Shown here in pieces: positions 16,792 through 27,629 of a stretch of DNA of 64,000 nt. The stretch's first letter is position 1. Each line of letters opens with the position of its first letter. This DNA comes from Williamsia sp. CHRR-6 (GTDB lineage: Bacteria; Actinomycetota; Actinomycetes; Mycobacteriales; Mycobacteriaceae). Made by a program: the position numbers and the translations under genes. The notes under the pieces were generated by a model that ran no database searches, was not told the origin of the DNA, and saw only the letters and a program-made list of their open reading frames with translations. The DNA lies in assembly GCF_018474015.1 (NCBI RefSeq), contig NZ_JAHCSG010000002.1, positions 186,001-250,000 of the forward strand. The letters run 5' to 3'.

Positions 16792-17502
16792 ATGTACGCA
16801 CCCGATGGTGCCAATTCGTCGGCACGTCACGGTATGGCAGCGCGGGCTGCGGCGATCCTCGCCATCTGGGCGCCGGTGGTGCTGGTGGCCGGATGCGGAT
16901 CGGATTCGGTGTCCCGCTCGCCGGCGACCAGTCGGCTCACCCAAACCGTGATCAGCAGTCCGGTGAGCACCCCCACGACCAACCCGGCGACGAACACTGC
17001 TGGTGGCGGTGGTGACCTCGGTGACGGTGGGCCTGCCGGGGATCAGCGTCCACCTCTCACCCCACAACCGTCGCCTCCCGCGCCGACGCCCACATCGCCG
17101 GGCACGGTGGACCCATCGACCTACGCCGTCGGCGACCGCTACTACTTCATCAGTCCGAGCGGGCTGTTCAGCTGCGGCATCCTGGCGCCGTCGACGCCGG
17201 GGGCGTCGAATGGGGCGGGATGCCAGGGCGACACCTCGCCGATTCCCCCGAAGCCGTCCTCGTGCCGCCTCAGCTGGGGCCACGGCATCAGGGTAAACGT
17301 GGGCGCCGCACCAGAGTTCCTGTGTGTCAGCGACGTTCAGTTCGCGCCGGCCGACGGTACGCCGGCCCGGGTGCTGGGGTACGGGCAGACCCTGCAGGCG
17401 TATGACTTCTCCTGCACGGTCCTCGAAAGTGGCATCACCTGCCGCCAGAATTCCACTGGTCGGGGTTTCACCATCGCGCGAGAGACTAACCGGCTCTTCT
17501 GA
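16792..17502 (+). CDS. Putative lipoprotein with Pro/Thr-rich linker
   Basis: A 236-residue exported protein. The N-terminal hydrophobic segment (AAAILAIWAPVVLVAGC) ends in a lipobox with Cys near residue 35. A Ser/Thr/Pro/Gly-rich linker (residues 45-105) leads to a small Cys-containing domain with YYFISPSGLFSCGI, SCTVLESGITCRQ and GRGFTIARETNRLF. This C-terminal pattern resembles a family of small secreted actinobacterial domains (DUF6636-like). Function unknown. ATG 16834 is an alternative start. Confidence 0.75.
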   Translation: MYAPDGANSSARHGMAARAAAILAIWAPVVLVAGCGSDSVSRSPATSRLTQTVISSPVSTPTTNPATNTAGGGGDLGDGGPAGDQRPPLTPQPSPPAPTPTSPGTVDPSTYAVGDRYYFISPSGLFSCGILAPSTPGASNGAGCQGDTSPIPPKPSSCRLSWGHGIRVNVGAAPEFLCVSDVQFAPADGTPARVLGYGQTLQAYDFSCTVLESGITCRQNSTGRGFTIARETNRLF

Positions 17503-17652
17503 AACCGGTCCAGAATCGGGCAAAATACACAATTCCGGGCGCGAACCCAAATATTCACAACACGGTTGGCGATTGCGGGTTCCCCGAAACCTCATCGCCT
17601 TGTAGCTTGTGGCCCCGGGTGCCTGCCGCGGACACCCGGAACGGGGAGTGGT

Positions 17653-19845
17653 GTGCAGGAAAACGAGTGGTCACCATCGGTAGGTCGACGGACTGTACTG
17701 CGCGCGACGGCGCTGGCTGCAATCGCAGCGCCGGTTGTGTGGCAGGCCGGCACCGGTTCGGCGGTTGGCGCCCCTCAACGTCGGTCGCCGACCTCGGTGG
17801 GCGCCACCGCGCCGGGTGGGCGGATGCGGATCACGCTTATCATCGATCCTGCTGGCACGCCCGGCTACGTTGCCTCGGTTGACGGTGTGGACATCACCGG
17901 CGTCTGCCCACTGGGCATCGTGCTCGACGACGCCGACTTCTCCACCGGCCTGACCATCACCGATCGTGGCCGTCGGCAACGGATTTCGTATGACTACCCG
18001 CTGGCGCAGGGCAAGGTCGCGCGGGTGCGTGGGGTGGCCACCCAACGCGAGGTGGCGCTCGCCTCCGCATCCGGGCGCACGATGACCGTCGCGTTGTGGG
18101 CCTCTGCCCAGGGCGTGGCGGTGCGTTACCGCTTCGCTGATCCGCGTGACGGCGCAACGCACACCGTCACCAGAGACCTGACCGGGATCACCGCCCGCAT
18201 CCCGGCCGACGGTGGCGCACAGTTCACCGAGCCGTACACTCCCGCGTCGCCGAAGTATCAGGACTTCTACCTCGACCGCAACCACCACGGGATCCCCACT
18301 CTCGGCAGCACCGTCACCAGTGCGCTCACCGCTTCCGGTGGGGCAACCTTCCCCATCCTGCTGCGCAGTGCAGCCGCCGATGGCACTCAGTATTGGTTGC
18401 TGGCAAGCGAATCCGGCGCTCTGGGTAGCTACCCGGCGTGTCATCTGAAGCAGCCTGTGAGAGATCCCTCCGCGCGCACCGCCACGTTCGCGGTGGCGTT
18501 TCCGACCGACGATGAGGCGTTGGGCACGTTCGGCCCCGGGGCGCCGCGGGTGTCGGGTGCCTGGGACAGTCCATGGCGCTTCATCGCCATCGCGCGCGAT
18601 GCGGCCACCGTCGCCGAGACCACCCTGGCCACTGACCTCGCTGAACCCAACGCCATCGGCGACTTCTCGTGGGTCACGCCTGGGTCGGCCTCGTTCTCAT
18701 GGTTGACCGACAACAGCAGTCCGACCAGCCTGGAGAAACTGATCACCTGGCTGGATCTGTCGAAAAAGCTCGGCTGGCCGTACTCGCTGATCGACGTCAA
18801 GTGGGACCAGATGACCGACGCCACAGGTGCGTCGGTGCCGTTGGAACGCCTTGCGTTGGAGGCGAAGCTGCGGGGCGTGCGGCTGTTCCTGTGGTACAAC
18901 TCCGCAGGTACCAACAACGACGCGTCCGGCAACACTCCGCGCGACAAGCTGGCCGACCCGGCCACTCGGCTGGCCACCTTCGCCCGTCTGGCGGCGCTGG
19001 GGATCGCCGGCGTCAAGGTCGACGGCTGGCAGAGCGACAAGCAACAATTGCTGGCCCTGCAACGTGATCTGCTGATCGATGCTGCGAAGTTCAAGCTGCA
19101 CGTGGTGCTGCACAACACCACCATCCCGCGCGGGTGGGACCGCACCTACCCGCATCTGCTTGGAGTGGAAGCGGGCATCGCCAGCGAGTACTACAACAAC
19201 ACCAAGCCCTACACCGATCAGATGGCCGAGCAGAACACCATCAGCGCAGTGGTCCGTAATGCGGTGGGCCCCTTTGACTACGGGACCACACTGTTCACCT
19301 CGGCACTGAAACCAGGCGCTGATCGCTATACCTCTGCCGCCCACGAATTGGCGCTGGCGGTCATCTTCCAATCGGGATTCAACGGGTTCGCCGATGCTCC
19401 CGACAAGTACCTCGGGCAGGATGAGCAGGTACGTACTGCACTGTCGTCGGTGCCGTGCGACTGGGACGAAACCCGTTTCCTCACTGTCGATCCCGCGCGC
19501 CAGGTGATCGTGGCCCGCCGAAAGGGTCGCGTCTGGTGGGTGGCGGGCATCAACGGTGTCACCACATCCATCTCGCCGGGCTTGTCGACGTCGGCGCCCG
19601 GGTATCGGCGTGCCTCCGGTGCGTCGCTGCCGTTGGCTGCCGACCTGCGAGCCCTCAAGATCGGCCGCGGCGCGCGGGCCACGCTGTTCCGTGATGTCTC
19701 GAGCACCGACAGCTCCCTGGTCCACGAGGAGGTGCGGGGCAATCGCTTCACCATCGACACTGCCCCGTTCGGTGGCTTCCTGCTGGTGTTCGACGGTGGG
19801 CTCTCGCGCCGTCCGGGTGGCTCTGGAATCTTCGGCAGCAGCTGA
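17653..19845 (+). CDS. Tat-exported GH97 family glycoside hydrolase
   Basis: A 730-residue protein with a twin-arginine-like signal (GRRTVLRATALAAIAAP) and the three-part GH97 architecture: an N-terminal beta-sandwich (to about residue 300), a TIM-barrel with the WYNSAGTNND, GVKVDGWQSDK and SEYYNN segments, and a C-terminal beta domain. GH97 enzymes hydrolyse alpha-glucosides or alpha-galactosides; the aspartate in VKVDGW would be the nucleophile of a retaining member, but this is an inference. GTG 17653 is selected because GGGGAG lies just upstream and the signal starts there. Stands alone, followed by a hairpin terminator. Confidence 0.88.
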   Translation: MQENEWSPSVGRRTVLRATALAAIAAPVVWQAGTGSAVGAPQRRSPTSVGATAPGGRMRITLIIDPAGTPGYVASVDGVDITGVCPLGIVLDDADFSTGLTITDRGRRQRISYDYPLAQGKVARVRGVATQREVALASASGRTMTVALWASAQGVAVRYRFADPRDGATHTVTRDLTGITARIPADGGAQFTEPYTPASPKYQDFYLDRNHHGIPTLGSTVTSALTASGGATFPILLRSAAADGTQYWLLASESGALGSYPACHLKQPVRDPSARTATFAVAFPTDDEALGTFGPGAPRVSGAWDSPWRFIAIARDAATVAETTLATDLAEPNAIGDFSWVTPGSASFSWLTDNSSPTSLEKLITWLDLSKKLGWPYSLIDVKWDQMTDATGASVPLERLALEAKLRGVRLFLWYNSAGTNNDASGNTPRDKLADPATRLATFARLAALGIAGVKVDGWQSDKQQLLALQRDLLIDAAKFKLHVVLHNTTIPRGWDRTYPHLLGVEAGIASEYYNNTKPYTDQMAEQNTISAVVRNAVGPFDYGTTLFTSALKPGADRYTSAAHELALAVIFQSGFNGFADAPDKYLGQDEQVRTALSSVPCDWDETRFLTVDPARQVIVARRKGRVWWVAGINGVTTSISPGLSTSAPGYRRASGASLPLAADLRALKIGRGARATLFRDVSSTDSSLVHEEVRGNRFTIDTAPFGGFLLVFDGGLSRRPGGSGIFGSS

Positions 19846-19903
19846 CGTGAGCCGTCACGCGGGGAGATAGCCTGCGCGACAACAACCCTGAGGCACATAT
19901 GCG

Positions 19904-19932
19904 ACACCCCCCGACTGGCCGTCGGGGGGTGT
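19904..19932. terminator. Bidirectional terminator between GH97 gene and katG
   Basis: A perfect 12-bp stem (ACACCCCCCGAC / GTCGGGGGGTGT) with a 5-base loop lies between two convergent genes, and can serve both strands. Confidence 0.8.
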
Positions 19933-19953
19933 TCGTCGTCTGTCAGGCGCAGA

Positions 19954-22639
<2,686 letters not shown>

Positions 22640-22645
22640 CACCCG

Positions 22646-22674
22646 ACTATGACCACTTTTCTGGATCCAGTCAA
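22646..22674 (-). promoter_or_regulatory. furA-katG promoter
   Basis: On the minus strand, TTGACT (22669-22674), 17 bp, and CATAGT (22646-22651) form a sigma-70-type promoter. The expected start falls 7 bp on, at the GTG of furA. This matches the known leaderless organisation of mycobacterial furA. AT-rich bases inside the spacer could be the FurA site. Confidence 0.75.
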
Positions 22675-22821
22675 GAGTGAGTCGGAGGTGTTCACCGAAG
22701 TGACCACGGATCGTCGGGTGTGCCGGTTAGTGTGTCGCTCGTCTGTTTCCGGTGTTGGCCGGGCTGGGGCGCGTGCGGGCCGTCGGGCGTTGCGCGCAGG
22801 TAACGGGATCTCAGGAGAAGA

Positions 22822-23586
22822 ATGAAGCGCAGTTGCGTGTCGGTCGTCGTGACGACATCGGTGATGCTGTCGGCGGCGGGTCTGCTCGCCGGGTGCTCGT
22901 CGGATTCGTCTGGATCGGCAGCTGATCCAACGTCGGCGGCCTCTACGTCAGCAGCCCAGACGTCCAGCGGCACAGCTGATTCCGGTGGTTCGTCGGCGCT
23001 GGACAAGTACCTACTGACGGCTTCGGACCTGCCCGGCGGGTTCACCTCGATGAGCGTGCCCGCCGATCAGCGGGCGCAGGCGGTTCGCTCGGCATTCGGC
23101 GACGCCAAGAACACCGTCATCACCCCGGCGCGATGCCAACCCGATCTGCGTGGGGCGACGCCGCCGGCCGAGGGCAGCTACGCGACCAGCTTCTTCTCCA
23201 ACACCGACACCGGCGAGCTGGTCACCACCGTGGCCACCACCGGCACCTCGCTGGTGCGCCAGTACAAGACCTACAACTCCGGCGCATGCGCCACCCACCG
23301 CGCGCGGGTGACCACCGACGGGCAGGCCGTCGATGTGACGGTCACTTACACCCCGCTGCCGATCACCCCGGCCGGAGTCGATGAATCCTTCGTGGCCAAG
23401 CAGTCCCTGCGCAGTGCCGTCGCCGGGCAGACCAGCAGCAATGCGACGCTGGTGGCGTTGCTGCGCAAGGGATCGACCACGGTGCAGGTGACCGCGCGTA
23501 AGTTTGCCACCGACGGCTCGGCCCCCGACGTCGCGTCGTTCACCGCGCTGGTGCGCACCGCGGCGAAGAAGCTGACCGCAGCCTGA
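22822..23586 (+). CDS. Lipoprotein of unknown function
   Basis: A 254-residue lipoprotein with signal and lipobox (VMLSAAGLLAGC, Cys25), a Ser/Thr/Ala-rich linker to residue 60 and one globular domain with two cysteines. Good ribosome binding site, AGGAG, before the ATG. The domain pattern (LTASDLPGGFTSM, then a TTVATTGTSL strand) resembles sensor-type lipoproteins of mycolate actinobacteria (DUF5642-like), a tentative comparison. Function unknown. Confidence 0.8.
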   Translation: MKRSCVSVVVTTSVMLSAAGLLAGCSSDSSGSAADPTSAASTSAAQTSSGTADSGGSSALDKYLLTASDLPGGFTSMSVPADQRAQAVRSAFGDAKNTVITPARCQPDLRGATPPAEGSYATSFFSNTDTGELVTTVATTGTSLVRQYKTYNSGACATHRARVTTDGQAVDVTVTYTPLPITPAGVDESFVAKQSLRSAVAGQTSSNATLVALLRKGSTTVQVTARKFATDGSAPDVASFTALVRTAAKKLTAA

Positions 23587-23598
23587 TCATCTCCGCGC

Positions 23599-23669
23599 TC
23601 AGGCGCGATAGGCGTTTCTGATGGCGGCGAAACCGTCGACGTGATCCATGTTCTGCATCCCGGGCGCGG
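23599..23669 (-). pseudogene. 3' end remnant of a minus-strand gene
   Basis: A short minus-strand frame ends MQNMDHVDGFAAIRNAYRA then stop at 23599. Upstream of it, the frame continues only as antisense of the aminotransferase fragment, so the rest of the original gene is missing. I do not recognise the family; called as a possible remnant only. Confidence 0.35.
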
Positions 23670-24017
23670 GTGCGGGCGACGGAGGGAGCGTTTCGAGCTC
23701 AGCTCGACACCCTCGCCGACCTCCCGACCGTCCGGGAAGTTCGGGGCTGCGGCTACTTCTACGCGATCGAACCGAGCGCACACACCGTCGACGGGCGGCT
23801 GCTCACGCCGCCGGAGCGCAACGAGCTGTACGGCGACGCGATGCTCGCGTGGCCGCTCGAGCGACTCGGTGTGATGTTGCGCGTGTCGATCGATGCCGGT
23901 GACCCCGTGATCAGCCTGGCGCCGCCGCTGGTGGCCGGCACTGCGGAGTTGACGCATCTGGTGGAAGCCTTGCGTGAGGTCTTGACCACGATCAGCGTGG
24001 CGCACGCCTCGCTGTGA
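23670..24017 (+). pseudogene. C-terminal fragment of a class III aminotransferase
   Basis: The 115-residue frame aligns with the last quarter of class III PLP-dependent aminotransferases: QLDTLADLPTVREVRGCGYFYAIEP, LTPPERNELYGDAMLAWPLERLGVMLR and ISLAPPLVAGTAELTHLVEALREVL. The PLP-binding lysine and about 320 residues are absent. GTG 23670 is the first possible start but lies inside the homologous region. It looks like the tail of a gene whose 5' part was deleted; the truncation point is close to the remnant on the other strand. Confidence 0.75.
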
Positions 24018-24157
24018 GGAGTTCATGCGGTGCGCTCGCGCCGGTCTCAAGGTGTATCGCACTCGCAGGCACCGGCAGGTTCCACAGCTACCGTTGATCC
24101 ACAGGGCCTTTCGGTGTGTGTGTGGTGGATCGCGGTGGCGGCCATAGCCTGGCGCTC

Positions 24158-24472
24158 GTGACTGAGATCCTCATCATCGACCCGGTTGTGGTGGCCGAGT
24201 TGGCCGCGCGCCAGCGTGGCGCGGCACATCAGCTGCGAGCCTTGCGCGAGGCGATCGACGTCGGCACCGTGGCCGCAGGGCTACCCGGATCGCAAGCGGC
24301 CCAGGCCGCCGGGCCGCTGGCCGAGGTGGCCGCCGCCGCGCTGTCGGACATCGCCCACCGTATCGATGCATTGGCGCAGGCCAATACTGCTGCGGCACAG
24401 ACGATCACCTTGGCCGACGAGGACTACGCCCGGCGCATCCACCAGGTGCTCGAGCGCAACGAGCATGGCTGA
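24158..24472 (+). CDS. EspC/WXG100-like type VII secretion-associated protein
   Basis: A 104-residue, mostly helical, alanine-rich protein without a signal peptide, with heptad-like spacing (LREAIDVG..., AAALSDIAHRIDALAQANTAAAQTITLADEDYARRI). Size and helical content match the EspC/WXG100-like proteins that pair with a larger effector; the C-terminal YARRI is not a full YxxxD/E export signal. It overlaps the next gene by 8 bp, so the two are translationally coupled and probably form a heterodimer. Start GTG 24158. Confidence 0.6.
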   Translation: MTEILIIDPVVVAELAARQRGAAHQLRALREAIDVGTVAAGLPGSQAAQAAGPLAEVAAAALSDIAHRIDALAQANTAAAQTITLADEDYARRIHQVLERNEHG

Positions 24473-26084
24473 ACCCACAATCGGGCAGGTGCTCGCGTGG
24501 AGTCGCAACCTGCACCATCTGGCCGATCTCGCGGCAGCGATCGATCAGCTCGTCGATGATCTGGACGGGGTGATCAACCGCGTGCATCGCGACGTCGACA
24601 CCGCGATGGGGCAGTGGCAGGGGATCACCGCACGCACGATGCAGGCACGTGCCGACACCGAACGCGTGTTGGGGCAGCGGCTCGGCTTCGGCCTGCTCGA
24701 CGTCGCCGAAGCGATCCGTCGTCAGCTGCCCACCCTCGAGCACGCCACCCGATTGACCGTCAACGCGGTTGAATCCATCTCAGCTGCAGGGTATCTCGTC
24801 GACGACTCGGGCGGGGTGTCACCTCCGCAGCTGCCGCGCGGCGGGTTCCCCACCGACATACCCGCCGACGCCGGACCGCGCTCGGCTGCATCCATCGCCG
24901 CCGGATCGGCTCGCCTGCATGAGCAGCGCGTGCACCTGGCGATGGCAGCGGTCGGTGCGGCCGATCACGAGTTGGCGCGTGAGGTGGGTGAGTCGCTGGG
25001 TCGGGTGCGCGAGACCGCACACGCGGCGGGGGTGGGCGTCGTCGCGTCGCAGTGGGTGAACCGCATCCTCGTCGGCGAGGCCCAGCTGCCGCCCTGGCCG
25101 GCCATGCTCGCCGATTTCTGGTCGCGACTCACCGCACCAGAGAAGGCGCTGTTGGTCGCGAAGTTCCCCGAGTTGGGCAACCGGGCTGGACTGCCCGCCG
25201 CCGATCGTGACCACATCAATCGGATCAGGTTGGGGGAGATGATGATCGATGCCGACGCTGCGGTGCGCGCGGGTCCCTCCCCGGCGGCCCGGCGGTGGCG
25301 CGATCAGCTCGGCACGCTCGCGAACGCTCTTGCCGCTCGCCCGGGACGAGCTCTGCTGGTGCTGCGGGCCGACGGCCGGGTGGCCGTCGGCACCGGGGAC
25401 ACCGACGGCGCCGCCCACGTGGCCACCGTGGTGCCGGGCACCGCCACCACCCTCGGCGACATCGACGCCAACCTCGGCCGCGCCGACCGCATAGCCGCCG
25501 CCGCTCGCACCGCCGGTGCTGCCGACGGCGAGGTGGCAGTGGTGATCTGGCAGGACTACGCCGCACCACCATCGGTGCTCGCCGCGGTCGACCCGGGGCC
25601 GGCTCGGTCGGGTGCGTTGGGGCTGCAGGACTTTCAGTCCGGTCTGCGTTCGGCCGCGGTGGGCGGGCATCCGCCACACCTGACGGTGATCGGACACAGC
25701 TACGGGACCACGGTGATCGGGATGGCGGCCTCGATCGACTCGGGTGTGGAGGCCGACGACGTGGTGCTGTTGGCCAGTCCGGGTCTGGGTGGCGCGCACT
25801 CGGTGGCCGATCTGCGGCTGCTCGGGGCCTCAGGGAACACGGTGGCGCAGCATGTCTGGTGGTCCACCGCAGCATTGGACCCGATCCGATTGGCCGCCCC
25901 TTATGTCTTGGGTCCCCAGCCGGGGGCGAGGGTGGGGGGTGTCGAATTCCCCGCGCTCCCAGGCGATCCACCGTGGGATCAGTCGTCGCAGTTCGGGGTG
26001 GCCGTGCATTCTGCCTACTTCGACGAGGGCAACCCGGCGCTGGATGCCATCGGTGCCATCGCCGCCAGACGGATGCAGCGGTGA
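24465..26084 (+). CDS. Helical N-domain plus DUF1023-type alpha/beta hydrolase, candidate type VII substrate
   Basis: A 539-residue protein. Residues 1-110 are helical (IGQVLAWSRNLHHLADLAAAIDQLVDDLDGV..., like WXG100 pairs). Residues 290-539 are an alpha/beta hydrolase domain with VIGHSYGTTVIG (nucleophile Ser), ASPGLGG and a C-terminal VAVHSAYFDEGN histidine. This is the DUF1023 family. The ATG overlaps the previous stop. The pair could be a secreted lipase/esterase with its partner; no ESX core genes (EccC, EccD) lie in this window. A terminator hairpin follows. Confidence 0.75.
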   Translation: MAEPTIGQVLAWSRNLHHLADLAAAIDQLVDDLDGVINRVHRDVDTAMGQWQGITARTMQARADTERVLGQRLGFGLLDVAEAIRRQLPTLEHATRLTVNAVESISAAGYLVDDSGGVSPPQLPRGGFPTDIPADAGPRSAASIAAGSARLHEQRVHLAMAAVGAADHELAREVGESLGRVRETAHAAGVGVVASQWVNRILVGEAQLPPWPAMLADFWSRLTAPEKALLVAKFPELGNRAGLPAADRDHINRIRLGEMMIDADAAVRAGPSPAARRWRDQLGTLANALAARPGRALLVLRADGRVAVGTGDTDGAAHVATVVPGTATTLGDIDANLGRADRIAAAARTAGAADGEVAVVIWQDYAAPPSVLAAVDPGPARSGALGLQDFQSGLRSAAVGGHPPHLTVIGHSYGTTVIGMAASIDSGVEADDVVLLASPGLGGAHSVADLRLLGASGNTVAQHVWWSTAALDPIRLAAPYVLGPQPGARVGGVEFPALPGDPPWDQSSQFGVAVHSAYFDEGNPALDAIGAIAARRMQR

Positions 26085-26095
26085 GGCCAGGTGTC

Positions 26096-26115
26096 GGGCG
26101 GGCGCGGGCCCGCCC
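26096..26115 (+). terminator. Terminator of the type VII-like pair
   Basis: An 8-bp perfect GC stem, GGGCGGGC / GCCCGCCC, with a 4-base loop begins 12 bp after the stop and is followed by GTTTC. Confidence 0.7.
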
Positions 26116-26157
26116 GTTTCGGGCTTGTGCGTCGCATCGTCGCCCTATGCTGAGCCG

Positions 26158-26592
26158 GTGACCGTTCCCCGCGATGCCGCGATCGCGCAGGCGCTCTACG
26201 GGTTGACCGTCGAGGTGGTGCGGCAGATGCCGCGCGATCTCAGTCTCACCGCGATCTCGACGTTGTCGATGATCGAACGGCTCGGCTCACAGCGCATCAC
26301 GGCGCTCGCGAGTGTCCAGGGGGTGGCCCAGCCGTCCATGACCGCGATGATCGCTGGGCTCGAACGGTCGGGCTACGTGCAGCGGCGCCCCGATCCGGCC
26401 GATCGGCGTGCACAACAGGTGTCGCTGACCGACAAGGGAATCGACTACGTCCTGGCCCGGCGGCGACGCGGCGCCGAGCTGATCGAGCAGTCCCTGCAGG
26501 GCTTGTCGAGCGAGGACCGGGCGACGCTGGGGGCCGCGGTGGCGGCCGTCAACCGATTGCGGGAGATCCAAATGGGCGGCACAACAACCTGA
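26158..26592 (+). CDS. MarR-family transcriptional regulator
   Basis: A 144-residue MarR protein: winged helix with SLTAISTLSMIERLGSQRITALASVQGVAQPSMTAMIAGLERSGYVQRRPDPADRRAQQVSLT and a helical dimerisation region. Start GTG 26158 follows from the N-terminal helix. It lies 60 bp upstream of the exported DLH-like lipoprotein and on the same strand. Ligand unknown. Confidence 0.88.
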   Translation: MTVPRDAAIAQALYGLTVEVVRQMPRDLSLTAISTLSMIERLGSQRITALASVQGVAQPSMTAMIAGLERSGYVQRRPDPADRRAQQVSLTDKGIDYVLARRRRGAELIEQSLQGLSSEDRATLGAAVAAVNRLREIQMGGTTT

Positions 26593-26651
26593 TTGGTGGT
26601 CGATCGTAGGTTTTGCCACCTGTGGCCCGCTGAATTGGGCATAGTGGGGTG

Positions 26652-27572
26652 ATGACCGAACTCAAGCAGTACATCGCCGAGGAAATCGCCACCGACCATG
26701 TGGAGGGTCTGCTCTCGCGTCGGGAGGCTATGCGCCGGCTGGGGCTGATCGGGCTCTCGGCTGCATCGGCGTCGGCGTTGATCGCGGCCTGCGGAAGCGA
26801 TTCGGGATCGTCGTCGAGTTCGTCGAGTTCGACCCCGGCGTCGGCGGCCGCGGGATCGGGGACGGCCTCGGCACCGGGGATGTCGACGGCGGTGGCCACC
26901 GAAGCCATCACCTTCACCGGTCCACGCGGTCCGCTGCAGGGTGCGTGGGCACCGGCCGCCTCGGCCAAGGGTGCGGTGATCGTGTTGCACGAGAACAAGG
27001 GCCTCACCGACCACATCCGTAGCGTGGCCGGGCGGCTGGCTGGGGCCGGGTATTCGGCCCTGGCCATCGACCTGCTCAGTGAGGAGGGGGGCACTGCCAC
27101 CTTCTCCGACCCCGCACAGGCGACCGCCGCCCTGGCCAAGGCCTCGCCGGATCGGTTCACCGCCGACATGAAGGCGGGTGTGGCCGAACTACGCAAGCGC
27201 GTACCCGACAAGAAGATCGGTGCGATCGGCTTCTGCTTCGGCGGCGGACTGGTGTGGACGTTGCTCGCCTCGGGCGAGCCGCAGCTGTCGGCGGCGGTCC
27301 CGTTCTACGGTCCGCTGCCCGACAAGGCCGACTTCGCCGGCTCGAAACAGGCTGCGGTGCTCGCCGTCTACGCTGCGCTGGACAAGCGGGTCAACGCGTC
27401 CATGCCCGCCGCCGAGGCTGCACTGAAGGCGGCCGGGATGACCAACACCGTCGTCACCGTGCCCGGAGTCGACCACGCATTCTTCAACGACACCGGCCAG
27501 CGCTACAACGCTCAGGCGGCCGCCCAGATCTACCAGCAGGTCTTGGACTGGTTCGGCGAATACCTCGGCTGA
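26652..27572 (+). CDS. Exported dienelactone hydrolase-like lipoprotein
   Basis: A 306-residue protein with a twin-arginine-type, lipobox-containing leader (SRREAMRRLGLIGLSAASASALIAAC), a Ser/Ala-rich spacer and a dienelactone hydrolase domain. The Cys nucleophile is in GFCFGGGLVWT and the His in GVDHAFFND; the Asp may be in YAALDKRVN. It is a paralogue of the cytoplasmic enzyme at 12870-13568. Substrate unknown. ATG 26652 used; GTG 26649 is equivalent. Confidence 0.82.
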   Translation: MTELKQYIAEEIATDHVEGLLSRREAMRRLGLIGLSAASASALIAACGSDSGSSSSSSSSTPASAAAGSGTASAPGMSTAVATEAITFTGPRGPLQGAWAPAASAKGAVIVLHENKGLTDHIRSVAGRLAGAGYSALAIDLLSEEGGTATFSDPAQATAALAKASPDRFTADMKAGVAELRKRVPDKKIGAIGFCFGGGLVWTLLASGEPQLSAAVPFYGPLPDKADFAGSKQAAVLAVYAALDKRVNASMPAAEAALKAAGMTNTVVTVPGVDHAFFNDTGQRYNAQAAAQIYQQVLDWFGEYLG

Positions 27573-27602
27573 GTTCGACTACATCACATTCGCTCGGAAC
27601 AC

Positions 27603-27626
27603 TTGAGTGAACAGTCGTACACTCAA
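27603..27626. promoter_or_regulatory. Palindromic operator just before a hydrolase gene
   Basis: TTGAGTG (27603-27609) and CACTCAA (27620-27626) form a perfect 7-bp inverted repeat, 10-bp spacer, ending 3 bp before the GTG start at 27630. The shape fits a TetR-type operator that would cover the start site; the cognate regulator is not identifiable here. Confidence 0.55.
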
Positions 27627-27629
27627 CGT

